Assembly (NCBI GenBank): GCA_948471525.1
Contig: CAOKSY010000004.1
Coordinates: 62,001-126,000 of the forward strand
Length of the DNA stretch: 64,000 nucleotides
Direction of reading: 5' to 3'
From: an uncultured Clostridia bacterium
GTDB taxonomy: Bacteria; Bacillota; Clostridia; Christensenellales; UBA3700
Below are positions 8,374 through 16,978 of the stretch, in pieces; positions within the stretch are counted from its first letter, which is position 1; each line of letters begins with the position of its first letter. The notes beneath the pieces are model-generated. The model ran no database searches. It was not told where the DNA came from and worked only from the letters and a program-made list of their open reading frames with translations. The position numbers and the translations under genes are program-made.

Positions 8374-9198
8374 ATGGCTATAAAGAGATATAAACCTACT
8401 TCTCCCGCGCGTCGTTTTATGACGGTATCCGCTTTCAGCGAGATCACGACGACCGTTCCCGAAAAGAGCTTGCTCGAGTCTTTGAGTAAGTCTGGCGGTA
8501 GAAACGCGACCGGAAGGATCACCGTAAGACACATCGGCGGCGGCAACAGAAGAAAGTACAGAATAATAGATTTTAAGCGCAATAAGGACAACGTTCCCGC
8601 AAAAGTCGCTTCTATCGAATACGATCCCAACCGCAGCGCAAACATCGCGCTCCTCGTATATGCGGACGGAGAAAAGAGATACATCATCGCTCCTCTCGGT
8701 CTTCAGAAGGGAGACACCGTAATGAGCGGCGAGAACGCCGATATCAGAACGGGCAATACGCTTCCTCTCGAGAAGATCCCCGTAGGTACGGTCATTCACA
8801 ATATCGAGATGCATCCCGGCAAGGGCGGTCAGATCGCAAGATCGGCAGGCAACTCGGCTCAGTTGATGGCTAAGGAAGGCAAGTACGCTACGTTGAGACT
8901 TCCGAGCGGCGAGATGAGATATCTTCCCATCAAGTGCAGAGCGACTATCGGTCAGGTAGGTAATCTCGAACACGAAATCGTCTCTCTCGGTAAAGCCGGA
9001 CGCAAGCGCCATATGGGCGTAAGACCTACGGTCCGCGGCGTGGTAATGAACCCCTGCGATCACCCGCACGGCGGCGGCGAAGGCAAATCGCCGATCGGTA
9101 TGCCCAGTCCTGTAACTCCGTGGGGTAAACCTGCTTTGGGTTATAAGACCAGAAAGAAGAACAAGAGCAACAAGTTCATCATCAAGCGTGTCAACTAG
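8374..9198 (+). CDS. rplB: 50S ribosomal protein L2
   Basis: 274 residues, normal length. It has the conserved C-terminal GVRPTVRGVVMNPCDHPHGG segment including the His that lies near the peptidyl transferase centre, followed by a basic tail. Required for subunit association. A GGAGGG site precedes the ATG. Confidence 0.98.
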   Translation: MAIKRYKPTSPARRFMTVSAFSEITTTVPEKSLLESLSKSGGRNATGRITVRHIGGGNRRKYRIIDFKRNKDNVPAKVASIEYDPNRSANIALLVYADGEKRYIIAPLGLQKGDTVMSGENADIRTGNTLPLEKIPVGTVIHNIEMHPGKGGQIARSAGNSAQLMAKEGKYATLRLPSGEMRYLPIKCRATIGQVGNLEHEIVSLGKAGRKRHMGVRPTVRGVVMNPCDHPHGGGEGKSPIGMPSPVTPWGKPALGYKTRKKNKSNKFIIKRVN

Positions 9199-9212
9199 GA
9201 GGACTGAGTAAT

Positions 9213-9491
9213 ATGAGTAGATCGGTAAAGAAAGGACCTTTCGTCGAAAAGAGACTTATAGACAGAATTATAGCAATGAACAACGCCAACGAGAAGAAGG
9301 TAGTCAAGACCTGGTCCAGATCTTCGACAATCTTCCCCGAGATGGTGGGACACACGATAGCCGTACACGACGGCAGAAAGCACGTGCCTGTATACGTGAC
9401 CGAGGATATGGTAGGCTGCAAACTCGGAGAGTTCGCTCCTACGAGAACCTTTAAAGGACACGCGGGCGAAAAAACTACCGGAAGGAGATAA
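9213..9491 (+). CDS. rpsS: 30S ribosomal protein S19
   Basis: 92 residues. MSRSVKKGPFV at the start, TWSRSSTIFPEMVG and the GEFAPTRTFKGH segment identify it. S19 lies in the small-subunit head with S13 near the A site. It is 14 nt after rplB with a GGAGG site. Confidence 0.97.
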   Translation: MSRSVKKGPFVEKRLIDRIIAMNNANEKKVVKTWSRSSTIFPEMVGHTIAVHDGRKHVPVYVTEDMVGCKLGEFAPTRTFKGHAGEKTTGRR

Positions 9492-9496
9492 GGCAA

Positions 9497-9883
9497 ATGG
9501 CTAAGAGATTAAGAGAAAAAGCAGAAGCTCGTAAAGAAAATGCCGACAAGCGTCCGAGCGCGACCGCTAAGTACGTAAGGATTTCTCCCGACAAAGTAAG
9601 AATCGTACTCGACGTGATCAGAGGCAAGAATTATACGGAAGCTTTGGCAATACTGAAGTTTACGCGCAAGGCGGCTTGCGAACCGCTCATAAAGTTGCTC
9701 AATTCCGCGGCTGCAAATGCGGAGAACAACCTGAATATGAGCAAAAACGAACTGTACGTTGCGGAATGTTTTGCAAACGCGGGTCCGATACTAAAGCGTA
9801 TCAGAGCGAGAGCAAAGGGCAGCGCTGCCAGAATAAACAAGCGTACGAGCCACATCACGATCATCCTCGATGAGGCTAAATAA
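9497..9883 (+). CDS. rplV: 50S ribosomal protein L22
   Basis: 128 residues, about 15-20 longer than usual because of a charged N-terminal extension (residues 1-20) before the conserved AKYVRISPDKVR core. The GRAxRI-type tip is present as KRIRARAKGSAARI and the C-terminal SHITIILDE is standard. Its long hairpin lines the exit tunnel in known ribosomes. The ATG has the GGAGATAAG site that overlaps the rpsS stop. Confidence 0.96.
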   Translation: MAKRLREKAEARKENADKRPSATAKYVRISPDKVRIVLDVIRGKNYTEALAILKFTRKAACEPLIKLLNSAAANAENNLNMSKNELYVAECFANAGPILKRIRARAKGSAARINKRTSHITIILDEAK

Positions 9884-9900
9884 GGAAGGAGGTATTAAAA

Positions 9901-10581
9901 ATGGGTCAGAAAGTTAGTCCACACGGCTTAAGAGTCGGTGTTATAAAAGAGTGGAACGCGCAATGGTATGCCGATAAGAAGAACTTCTCCAAGAACCTTG
10001 TAGAAGACCATAAAATCAGAACTTATCTCAAAAAGAAGTATTACCAATGCTCGATCTCCAAGATCACGATCAGCAGAATACTTTCTTCGGCAAACGACAT
10101 CGTTATCGTAACGATCTTCACCTCCAAGCCGGGTATAATGATCGGTAAGGCAGGCGCAGGCGTAGAACAGATAAAGAAAGAAGTTATGAAACTTGCTCCC
10201 AAGAAGAGCGTAAGCATCAACATAACCGAGGTCAAGAGACCGGATACGGACGCTCAGCTCATCGCGGAAAATATCGCCGCTCAGCTCGAAAAGCGCACCG
10301 CTTTCCGCAGAGCTATGAAAGGCTGTATCTCCAAGGCTATGAAGAGCGGAGTCAAGGGTATCAAAACCAAGGTTTCGGGTCGTCTCGACGGCGCCGAGAT
10401 CGCGAGATCGGAGAGTTATCACGAAGGATCGATCCCTCTTCAGACTTTGAGAGCGGATATCGATTACGGAACTGCCGAAGCGCATACGACTTTCGGTATT
10501 ATCGGCGTCAAAGTATGGGTATACAAAGGCGAAGTGCTCGGTAAGTCGGTAAAAGAGACTAAGGAAGGAGGTAACGCGTAA
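9901..10581 (+). CDS. rpsC: 30S ribosomal protein S3
   Basis: 226 residues. GQKVSPHGLRVGVIKEWNAQW starts it; the KH domain motif PGIMIGKAGAGVEQIKKE sits near residues 79-96, and DYGTAEAHTTFGIIGVKVW is the conserved C-terminal part. S3 helps form the mRNA entry channel and helicase. Its stop overlaps the start of rplP by one base. Confidence 0.97.
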   Translation: MGQKVSPHGLRVGVIKEWNAQWYADKKNFSKNLVEDHKIRTYLKKKYYQCSISKITISRILSSANDIVIVTIFTSKPGIMIGKAGAGVEQIKKEVMKLAPKKSVSINITEVKRPDTDAQLIAENIAAQLEKRTAFRRAMKGCISKAMKSGVKGIKTKVSGRLDGAEIARSESYHEGSIPLQTLRADIDYGTAEAHTTFGIIGVKVWVYKGEVLGKSVKETKEGGNA

Positions 10582-11012
10582 TGTTAATGCCTAAAAGAGT
10601 AAAAAGACGTCGCGTCCATCGCGGTAGATTGACCGGACAGGCGAACAAGGGCAATAAGGTGACATACGGCGAGTACGGACTCGTATCTATGGAGCCGAGT
10701 TGGATAACCTCCAATCAGATAGAGGCAGCCCGTATCGCAATGACACGTTACATCAAGAGAGGCGGTAAGGTATGGATCAACATATTCCCGCACAAGCCTA
10801 TCACCAAGAAACCCGCCGAGACCAGAATGGGTAGCGGTAAAGGTAGCGTAGAGTACTGGGTAGCGGTAGTAAAACCCGGTCGCGTAATGTTCGAGATGGC
10901 AGGCGTAAGCGAAGAAGTGGCTCGCGAAGCATTGAGACTTGCGTCCCACAAGTTGCCGGTAAAGTGCAAGTTTGTTAAAAGAGAAGAGGTGAGTGAAGAT
11001 GAAAGCAAGTAA
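10581..11012 (+). CDS. rplP: 50S ribosomal protein L16
   Basis: 143 residues. MLMPKRVKRRRVHRGRLTG is the classical start, and the GSGKGSVEYWVAVVKPGR loop near residue 80 is the conserved tip near the A-site tRNA. GGAGG sits about 9 nt upstream inside rpsC. The 3' end overlaps the start of rpmC by 14 nt. Confidence 0.97.
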   Translation: MLMPKRVKRRRVHRGRLTGQANKGNKVTYGEYGLVSMEPSWITSNQIEAARIAMTRYIKRGGKVWINIFPHKPITKKPAETRMGSGKGSVEYWVAVVKPGRVMFEMAGVSEEVAREALRLASHKLPVKCKFVKREEVSEDESK

Positions 11013-11241
11013 TTTTTTCGAGATGACAAATGACGAGCTCAATCTCAAGCTGAACGAATTGAAAGAAGAACTTTTCAATCTTCGCTTTAAGCACAAGGCA
11101 GGACAACTTGAGAATGCAAACCAGCTCGCAGTATGCAAGAAAGATATCGCAAGAGTAAAGACGATCATTCGTCAGAGAGAACTCGGTATCTCCGAAGAGC
11201 CCGCAAAGGCAGCGAAGAAGACGAGTAAAAAAACTAAATAA
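10999..11241 (+). CDS. rpmC: 50S ribosomal protein L29
   Basis: 80 residues from ATG 10999, preferred to GTG 10993 because the AAGAGG site then has a normal spacing. The two-helix core (residues 1-65) with LRFKHKAGQLEN and the IARVKTIIRQRE helix is standard; a short Lys/Ala tail follows. L29 sits beside L23 at the exit tunnel. Confidence 0.93.
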   Translation: MKASNFFEMTNDELNLKLNELKEELFNLRFKHKAGQLENANQLAVCKKDIARVKTIIRQRELGISEEPAKAAKKTSKKTK

Positions 11242-11255
11242 GGAGGATATAGAAC

Positions 11256-11513
11256 ATGGAAGAAAGAAATCTCAGAAAGACCAGAGTCGGCGTAGTAGTA
11301 AGCGACAAGATGGATAAGACGGTCGTTATTGCTATAAAAGAGCGTGTTAAGCATCCTCTTTACGGAAAGATTGTCAACAGAACCAAGACGTTCAAGGCTC
11401 ACGACGAGCAGAACGAATGCGGCATAGGCGATACCGTGCGTGTCGTCGAGACGAGACCGCTGTCCAAGGAAAAGCGTTGGAGAGTAGTCGAGATCGTCGA
11501 AAAGGCTAAATAA
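11256..11513 (+). CDS. rpsQ: 30S ribosomal protein S17
   Basis: 85 residues, normal length. NLRKTRVGVVVSDKMDKT is the OB-fold start, followed by KHPLYGKIVNRTKTFKAHDE and ETRPLSKEKRWRVVEI. A primary 16S-binding protein. AGGAGG precedes the ATG. Confidence 0.97.
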   Translation: MEERNLRKTRVGVVVSDKMDKTVVIAIKERVKHPLYGKIVNRTKTFKAHDEQNECGIGDTVRVVETRPLSKEKRWRVVEIVEKAK

Positions 11514-11527
11514 GGAGGACCGGATAA

Positions 11528-11896
11528 ATGATACAACCAGAGACAAGATTGGCGGTAGCCGACAATTCCGGAGCTAAGGAAATCAAATGTATTAGAGTTA
11601 TGGGCGGTTCCTTCCGCAGAAGCGGTAATATAGGCGACGTTATCGTAGCGGCTGTTCAGACAGCTACTCCGGGCGGCGCGGTAAAGAAGGGCGACGTAGT
11701 TAAGGCGGTAATCGTAAGAACCAAGAAAGGTATCAGAAGAACCGACGGATCGCATATCAGATTCGACGACAACGCCGCGGTTATTATCGACAACCAAAAA
11801 CAACCCAGAGGCACGCGTATCTTTGGACCAATAGCCAGAGAGCTCAGAGAAAAAGATTATATGAAGATCATTTCTCTCGCCCCTGAGGTAATCTAA
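11528..11896 (+). CDS. rplN: 50S ribosomal protein L14
   Basis: 122 residues, the exact standard length. MIQPETRLAVADNSGAKE and the GTRIFGPIARELREKDYMKI end are diagnostic. It lies at the subunit interface next to L19 and L3. First gene of the spc section, with no break in the transcription unit. Confidence 0.98.
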   Translation: MIQPETRLAVADNSGAKEIKCIRVMGGSFRRSGNIGDVIVAAVQTATPGGAVKKGDVVKAVIVRTKKGIRRTDGSHIRFDDNAAVIIDNQKQPRGTRIFGPIARELREKDYMKIISLAPEVI

Positions 11897-11911
11897 CGGA
11901 GGTAGACCACT

Positions 11912-12343
11912 ATGAGTATGAATGTTAAAAAGGGCGACGCGGTAAAAGTTATCGCAGGTTCCGATAAAGGTAAGACCGGTCAGGTCTTGGCAGTGGACAC
12001 CAAGTCCGAGAGAGTGGTACTTAAAGGCGACGGGCTCAAGACGGTAAAATGTTTCGTCAAGCCTCGCAACGCTCAGGAAAAGGGCGGAATCATCGAAAGA
12101 GAATCGTCCGTAAACGTATCAAACGTAATGATACTTTGCCCCGGATGCAACGCGGCTACGAGAGTAGCTCACAAGATCGAAGTGGACGAGAACGGCAAGA
12201 AAGTAAAGAGCCGTATCTGCAAGAAGTGCGGAGCTTCTTTGGACGTAAAGGCTGCTAAAGCTGCTAAGACCGCTAAGAAGGCCGCTCCCAAGAAGACTGC
12301 TTCCAAGGCAAAGAAAACAACCGCTGTAGCGGAAGAAAATTAA
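11912..12343 (+). CDS. rplX: 50S ribosomal protein L24 with extended tail
   Basis: 143 residues versus the usual 100-105. The KOW motif (KGDAVKVIAGSDKGKTGQV) is at the start and a zinc-ribbon-like pair CPGC...CKKC follows. Beyond about residue 108 there is an Ala/Lys-rich, probably disordered tail of about 35 residues, a clade-specific addition. L24 initiates 50S assembly. Confidence 0.96.
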   Translation: MSMNVKKGDAVKVIAGSDKGKTGQVLAVDTKSERVVLKGDGLKTVKCFVKPRNAQEKGGIIERESSVNVSNVMILCPGCNAATRVAHKIEVDENGKKVKSRICKKCGASLDVKAAKAAKTAKKAAPKKTASKAKKTTAVAEEN

Positions 12344-12357
12344 TGGAGGAATAAACT

Positions 12358-12909
12358 GTGGCGACAAGAGAATACAGAATGCTCGAATACTATAAATCAA
12401 CGGTTGTTCCCGCATTGATAAAGAAATTTAACTACAAGAACGTCAACGAAGTTCCCAAGCTCGAGAAAGTAGTTCTCAATATGGGACTCGGCGACGTGAA
12501 AGACAACAGCAAGAGCCTTCAGCAGGCTGTCGAGGAGCTCAAGCTCATCGCAGGTCAGGCTCCCGCTGAGTGTAAGGCAAAGAAAAGCGTTGCCAACTTT
12601 AAAGTAAGAGAAGGAATGGTCATTGGCGCGAAAGTTACTCTCCGCGGCAAGAAGATGTACGACTTTATGGACAAACTCGTCTCCGTCGCTCTTCCCCGTG
12701 TCAGAGACTTTAAGGGCGTACCCGGCGATTCTTTCGACGGACGCGGCAACTACGCAATGGGCGTTAAAGAACAGATCATCTTCCCTGAGATCCAGTACGA
12801 CAAGGTAGAGAAGGTAAGAGGTTTTGACATTATCGTCGTAACAACTGCAAATACAGACGAAGAGGCTAAGGAGTTGTTGACTCTCCTCGGTATGCCTTTT
12901 GTGAAATAA
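12358..12909 (+). CDS. rplE: 50S ribosomal protein L5
   Basis: 183 residues, starting at GTG 12358 with a TGGAGGA site. VPKLEKVVLNMGLGD and RVRDFKGVPGDSFDGRGNY are family signatures. L5 binds 5S rRNA and contacts P-site tRNA. The GTG start is unlike the ATG starts of its neighbours. Confidence 0.97.
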   Translation: MATREYRMLEYYKSTVVPALIKKFNYKNVNEVPKLEKVVLNMGLGDVKDNSKSLQQAVEELKLIAGQAPAECKAKKSVANFKVREGMVIGAKVTLRGKKMYDFMDKLVSVALPRVRDFKGVPGDSFDGRGNYAMGVKEQIIFPEIQYDKVEKVRGFDIIVVTTANTDEEAKELLTLLGMPFVK

Positions 12910-12921
12910 GGAGATTGAAAA

Positions 12922-13107
12922 ATGGCTAAGAAAGCAATGATCAACAAGCAGCAAAAAACTCCAAAGTACTCCACAAGAGCATACACAAGATGCCAAATTT
13001 GTGGAAGACCGCACGCAGTATTAAGAAAGTACGGAATTTGCAGAATTTGCTTCAGAGAACTCGCATACAAGGGCGAGATCCCCGGAGTAAAGAAGGCAAG
13101 TTGGTAA
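12922..13107 (+). CDS. rpsN: 30S ribosomal protein S14, zinc type
   Basis: 61 residues, the short type Z form. The two zinc pairs CQIC and CRIC flank GRPHAVLRKYGI, and it ends with the universal KKASW. The zinc form at this locus is typical of Gram-positive lineages; a zinc-free paralogue, if any, lies elsewhere. Confidence 0.97.
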   Translation: MAKKAMINKQQKTPKYSTRAYTRCQICGRPHAVLRKYGICRICFRELAYKGEIPGVKKASW

Positions 13108-13123
13108 TAGGAGGATATTTACT

Positions 13124-13522
13124 ATGATGATAACTGATCCGATCGCAGATATGCTTACTCGTATCCGTAACGGCTTGGTAGCAAAGCACGAAAGTGTCGA
13201 GATGCCGAGTTCCAAGATGAAGAAGGCTATTGCGGAAATATTGACGCAGGAAGGCTTCATCAACGGTTTCGAAATAGTTGAAGGCGAAGTTCAAAGTGTT
13301 ATGAAGGTAAATTTGAAGTATGGACCTAACAATGAAAAGGTCATTTCGGGAATCAAGCGCATCTCCAAGCCCGGTCTTAGAGTTTATGCGAATTCCGAAA
13401 ATCTTCCGGTCGTACTCAACGGTTTGGGAATAGCGATTGTTTCCACTTCCAAGGGAGTTATGACGGATAAGAAAGCCCGCGCGGCTCATATCGGCGGCGA
13501 AGTGCTTGCTTACGTTTGGTAA
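13124..13522 (+). CDS. rpsH: 30S ribosomal protein S8
   Basis: 132 residues. TDPIADMLTRIRNG at the start and GIAIVSTSKGVMTDKKAR near the end are diagnostic. A primary 16S-binding protein; in E. coli it represses the spc operon by binding the rplE region. GGAGG precedes the ATG. Confidence 0.98.
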   Translation: MMITDPIADMLTRIRNGLVAKHESVEMPSSKMKKAIAEILTQEGFINGFEIVEGEVQSVMKVNLKYGPNNEKVISGIKRISKPGLRVYANSENLPVVLNGLGIAIVSTSKGVMTDKKARAAHIGGEVLAYVW

Positions 13523-13539
13523 TAGGGAGGTAGAAGAAT

Positions 13540-14082
13540 ATGTCAAGAATTGGTAGACTTCCCGTGGTTATCCCCCAAGGCGTAGAAGTAAAGATTGCTC
13601 CCGACAACAAGGTTACGGTCAAAGGACCGAAGGGATCTTTGGATCTTGCCGTAAACAGCATTATCAAAGTTGCGGTAGAAGGCAACGAAGTCAAGGTTAC
13701 CAGACCCAACGACGAGAAGAACGTCAAGGCTATGCACGGTCTTTACAGAAAACTCATCGCAAATATGGTCGACGGCGTATCCAAGGGCTTTGAGAAAGCA
13801 TTGATCCTCAACGGCGTAGGTTATAAAGTAGCAAAGCAGGGTAAGAAGATCGTCCTCAGCGTAGGATATTCTCATCCCGTAGAATTCGTAGAGAGCGACG
13901 GTATCACTTTTGAATGTCCGTCCGCTACCGAAATCGTCGTAAAGGGCATTGACAAAGAATTGGTCGGTCAGACGGCTGCCAATATAAGAAAAGTCCGCAA
14001 TCCGGATCCTTATCACGTATACGGCGTTCGTTATAAAGACGAAGTTATCGTACGTAAGGAAGGAAAGACGGGTAAGAAATAA
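13540..14082 (+). CDS. rplF: 50S ribosomal protein L6
   Basis: 180 residues. MSRIGRLPVVIP start, LNGVGYKVAKQG in the middle and the C-terminal NPDPYHVYGVRYKDE segment are standard. L6 lies near the GTPase-associated centre. Confidence 0.98.
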   Translation: MSRIGRLPVVIPQGVEVKIAPDNKVTVKGPKGSLDLAVNSIIKVAVEGNEVKVTRPNDEKNVKAMHGLYRKLIANMVDGVSKGFEKALILNGVGYKVAKQGKKIVLSVGYSHPVEFVESDGITFECPSATEIVVKGIDKELVGQTAANIRKVRNPDPYHVYGVRYKDEVIVRKEGKTGKK

Positions 14083-14095
14083 GGAGTGAGAAAAA

Positions 14096-14464
14096 ATGAT
14101 TAGTAAGATTGATAAAAATGCCATCAGGCAAAAAAGACATCAAAGAGTTAGATCGAAAATCAGCGGCACAGCCGAAAGACCTCGCTTCAACGTCTACAGA
14201 AGTACCAACAACATCAACGTGCAGATCATAGACGACGTAAAGGGCGCGACGCTCGTTTCTTGCTCGACTCTCGACAAAGATATGATAGCTAAGGTCAAAG
14301 GTATGTCCAAGAGCGAAGCCGCAAACGTAGTCGGTAAGGCAGTAGCGGAAAAGGCTTTGAAAGCGGGCATTACCGAAGTTGTATTCGACAGAGGCGGATA
14401 CCTTTATACAGGACGTGTAAAGATGGTAGCCGACGGTGCCAGAGAAGCTGGCCTGAAATTCTAA
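14096..14464 (+). CDS. rplR: 50S ribosomal protein L18
   Basis: 122 residues. RQKRHQRVRSKISGTAERPR and the conserved FDRGGYLYTGRVKMVADGAR are present. It binds 5S rRNA together with L5. AGGAGTGAG precedes the ATG. Confidence 0.97.
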   Translation: MISKIDKNAIRQKRHQRVRSKISGTAERPRFNVYRSTNNINVQIIDDVKGATLVSCSTLDKDMIAKVKGMSKSEAANVVGKAVAEKALKAGITEVVFDRGGYLYTGRVKMVADGAREAGLKF

Positions 14465-14478
14465 GGAGGTACGGTGAA

Positions 14479-14985
14479 ATGGCAAGAAAAGAGAGATTTA
14501 ACAATCAAGACGATTTGCTCAACAAGCTCATCTGCATCAACCGCGTTACGAAGGTCGTAAAGGGCGGTAGAACGATGAGATTCGCCGCTTTGATAGTAGT
14601 CGGCGACGGACAGGGATCTATCGGTCTCGGTATGGGCAAGGCGGGCGAAGTGCCCGAGGCTATCCGCAAAGCGACTGCGGAAGCAAAGCGCAATATGATC
14701 AAGATCGCTACCGTAAACACCTCCGTTCCTCACGAGGCTATCGGTTGTTTCGGAAGTTCCAAGGTAATCATAATGCCGGCTTCCGAAGGTACCGGTGTTA
14801 TCGCCGGCGGTCCGGTCCGTGCCGTACTCGAGTGCGCGGGCATCAAAGACGTAAGAACAAAGTCTATGGGCAGCAACAACAAGATCAACTGCGTAAAAGC
14901 TACGTTCGAAGGACTTGCAAGGATGAAGACGGCTGAACAGATCGCCGCTTTGAGAGGCAAGACCGTAGAAGAGATAATGGGCTAA
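14479..14985 (+). CDS. rpsE: 30S ribosomal protein S5
   Basis: 168 residues. The N-terminal double-stranded RNA-binding fold (INRVTKVVKGGRTMRFAALI) is followed by GKAGEVPEAIRKATAEAKRN and GSNNKINCVKATFEGL. S5 acts in decoding fidelity and mRNA entry. Confidence 0.98.
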   Translation: MARKERFNNQDDLLNKLICINRVTKVVKGGRTMRFAALIVVGDGQGSIGLGMGKAGEVPEAIRKATAEAKRNMIKIATVNTSVPHEAIGCFGSSKVIIMPASEGTGVIAGGPVRAVLECAGIKDVRTKSMGSNNKINCVKATFEGLARMKTAEQIAALRGKTVEEIMG

Positions 14986-14998
14986 GGAGGCGACTTAT

Positions 14999-15178
14999 AT
15001 GGAAAAGATAAAAGTTACGCTCGTAAAGAGCACGATAGGTTGCACGCAGAAGCAGAAGGACACCGTAAAGGCTCTCGGACTTCACAAGATCGGCAGCAGC
15101 AACGTGATCACGTCCAATGCTTGTTCGGAAGGTATGCTCAAGGTCGTTGCGCATCTCGTAATGATCGAGCAGGCGTAA
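14999..15178 (+). CDS. rpmD: 50S ribosomal protein L30
   Basis: 59 residues, the normal bacterial size. It starts MEKIKVTLVKSTIGC, with KALGLHKIGSSN following, and is placed exactly between rpsE and rplO with an AAGGAGG site. L30 is absent from some bacterial lineages, so its presence is a small taxonomic marker. Confidence 0.93.
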   Translation: MEKIKVTLVKSTIGCTQKQKDTVKALGLHKIGSSNVITSNACSEGMLKVVAHLVMIEQA

Positions 15179-15191
15179 GGAGGAGTTTAAG

Positions 15192-15635
15192 ATGAAATTG
15201 AACAATATGGCTCCCGCAGATGGAGCGAAGACTCAGTCCAAAAGACTCGGCAGAGGTATAGGTTCGGGTCTCGGCAAGACTTCCGGTAAAGGTCACAAAG
15301 GTCAGTGGGCGCGTAGCGGCGGCGGCGTCAGACCCGGCTTTGAAGGCGGTCAAATGCCTCTCGTAAGAAGAATTCCTAAGAGAGGTTTCAACAACGTATT
15401 CAAAAAAGAATATTCTATCGTCAACGTCAGCGCGCTCGAACAGTTCGAAGACGGCACGGTAGTTACGGCAGAGCTTCTTCTTGAGAAGGGCGTTCTTAGT
15501 AAGGTTGAACCTTATGGTTTGAAGGTTCTTGGCAATGGTACATTAACTAAAAAGCTTGAGGTTAAAGCAAACAAATTTACTAAGTCAGCTGCTCAAATAA
15601 TTGAACAAGCAGGTGGCAAAGCAGAGGTGCTGTAA
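15192..15635 (+). CDS. rplO: 50S ribosomal protein L15
   Basis: 147 residues. MKLNNMAPADGAK start, the Gly/Arg-rich RLGRGIGSGLGKTSGKGHKG region and the C-terminal TKSAAQIIEQAGGKAEVL are standard. The stop overlaps the secY start by one base. Base use turns distinctly A+T-richer in the last 100 bp. Confidence 0.97.
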   Translation: MKLNNMAPADGAKTQSKRLGRGIGSGLGKTSGKGHKGQWARSGGGVRPGFEGGQMPLVRRIPKRGFNNVFKKEYSIVNVSALEQFEDGTVVTAELLLEKGVLSKVEPYGLKVLGNGTLTKKLEVKANKFTKSAAQIIEQAGGKAEVL

Positions 15636-16966
15636 TGTGGCAAACTATCAAAAACGCATTTAGCGATAAAAGCATCAGAGGCAGAATATTCGCGACCTTC
15701 GGAATCCTTTTGGCATTCCGTATAGGTTGTTGGATACCTCTCCCGGGAATATCCGTAGAGTTCTACAGCAATCAGTTTAACTTGGGCAACTCTTCGGACA
15801 ACAACACCATATTCCAACTTTTGAGTATGATGAGCGGCGGCTCGATGCAATATTTGACGCTGTTCGCACTGGGAATTTTGCCGTTTATCAATAGCTTTAT
15901 CATAATGCAGTTGCTCACACTTATCATTCCTCCGCTTGAAAGGCTTTCCAAGCAAGGCGATGAGGGGCGTGAAAAGATCACGATGATCACCAGATACGTT
16001 GCGATCGTACTTGCGGTAGTGCAGTCTATCGGTATCATAGTGGCTTTTAAGGATCATATAGATCCGATCTTCGGCGAGGTAAAGTGGCTTACGGCTTTGA
16101 TGCTTATAGCTCTTCTCGTTGCGGGAAGTACGATAGTAATGTGGTTGGGCGAGAGAATAACTGAACTCGGTATCGGCAACGGTACGTCGTTGATAATTTT
16201 CAGCGGTATCCTCTCTTCGTTCGGACTCGCAATGGTCAACACGATCCCGCAGATCAAAAACAACAACAATCTTATATGGAATTTGCTCGGTTATATCGTT
16301 GTGGTTCTGTTGCTGTTTGTGTTTATAGTATTTGTTGACGGAGGCGAAAGAAGAATCAAAGTCAACTATGCTAAACAGGTCAAGGGCAACAAGATGTACG
16401 GCGGACAGTCGACCTTTATTCCTATCAAGGTCAACAGCTCGGGCGTAATGCCGATAATCTTCGCATCGTCGTTTATGACGATTCCGATGATGATATTCCA
16501 GTTCGTAGGACAGGATTCGCAGCATTTTATTAACTATTCGATATTCTGCTATCCCGGAACAAATCCGAGTCCGTGGCAGTGGGTAGGCTGGGTATTCTAC
16601 TATCTTGTAATGTTGGGACTGATAATATTCTTCGCGTACTTTTATGCGCAGATACAGTTTAATCCGCAGGACGTGGCTAGAAATCTTCAGCAGTACGGCG
16701 GAACGATACAGGGTATCAGAGGCGGTAAACCTACTAGCGACTATCTCGCGAGAATAAACAACAGGATCGTACTCTTCGGAGCATTGTTCCTCGGATTTAT
16801 CGCGATCGTGCCCGCGGCGCTATTCCAATTATTGGGATCGGGACTGGGTTTGACGAATGCGATCTCCTCGACGGGTATGCTTATCGCGGTAAGCGTAGCG
16901 CTGGAATTCAACAAACAGCTCGAAGGACAGCTTATGATGAAGCATTACAAAGGCTTCCTCAAATAA
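15635..16966 (+). CDS. secY: Preprotein translocase subunit SecY
   Basis: 443 residues with ten predicted membrane helices, the channel of the general secretion pathway. FGILLAFRIGCWIPLPG at helix 1, the IMQLLTLIIPPLERLSKQGDEGR signature near residues 89-112 and the cytoplasmic loop GERRIKVNYAKQ are conserved. Coupled to rplO and followed 12 nt later by adk, the usual order. Confidence 0.98.
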   Translation: MWQTIKNAFSDKSIRGRIFATFGILLAFRIGCWIPLPGISVEFYSNQFNLGNSSDNNTIFQLLSMMSGGSMQYLTLFALGILPFINSFIIMQLLTLIIPPLERLSKQGDEGREKITMITRYVAIVLAVVQSIGIIVAFKDHIDPIFGEVKWLTALMLIALLVAGSTIVMWLGERITELGIGNGTSLIIFSGILSSFGLAMVNTIPQIKNNNNLIWNLLGYIVVVLLLFVFIVFVDGGERRIKVNYAKQVKGNKMYGGQSTFIPIKVNSSGVMPIIFASSFMTIPMMIFQFVGQDSQHFINYSIFCYPGTNPSPWQWVGWVFYYLVMLGLIIFFAYFYAQIQFNPQDVARNLQQYGGTIQGIRGGKPTSDYLARINNRIVLFGALFLGFIAIVPAALFQLLGSGLGLTNAISSTGMLIAVSVALEFNKQLEGQLMMKHYKGFLK

Positions 16967-16978
16967 AATAAGGTTTGT

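Noticed and set aside
15593..16525. Long open frame on the minus strand opposite secY, 310 codons
   Set aside because: It lies wholly opposite rplO/secY, is rich in His, Arg and Tyr as expected from antisense reading, and has no ribosome binding site.
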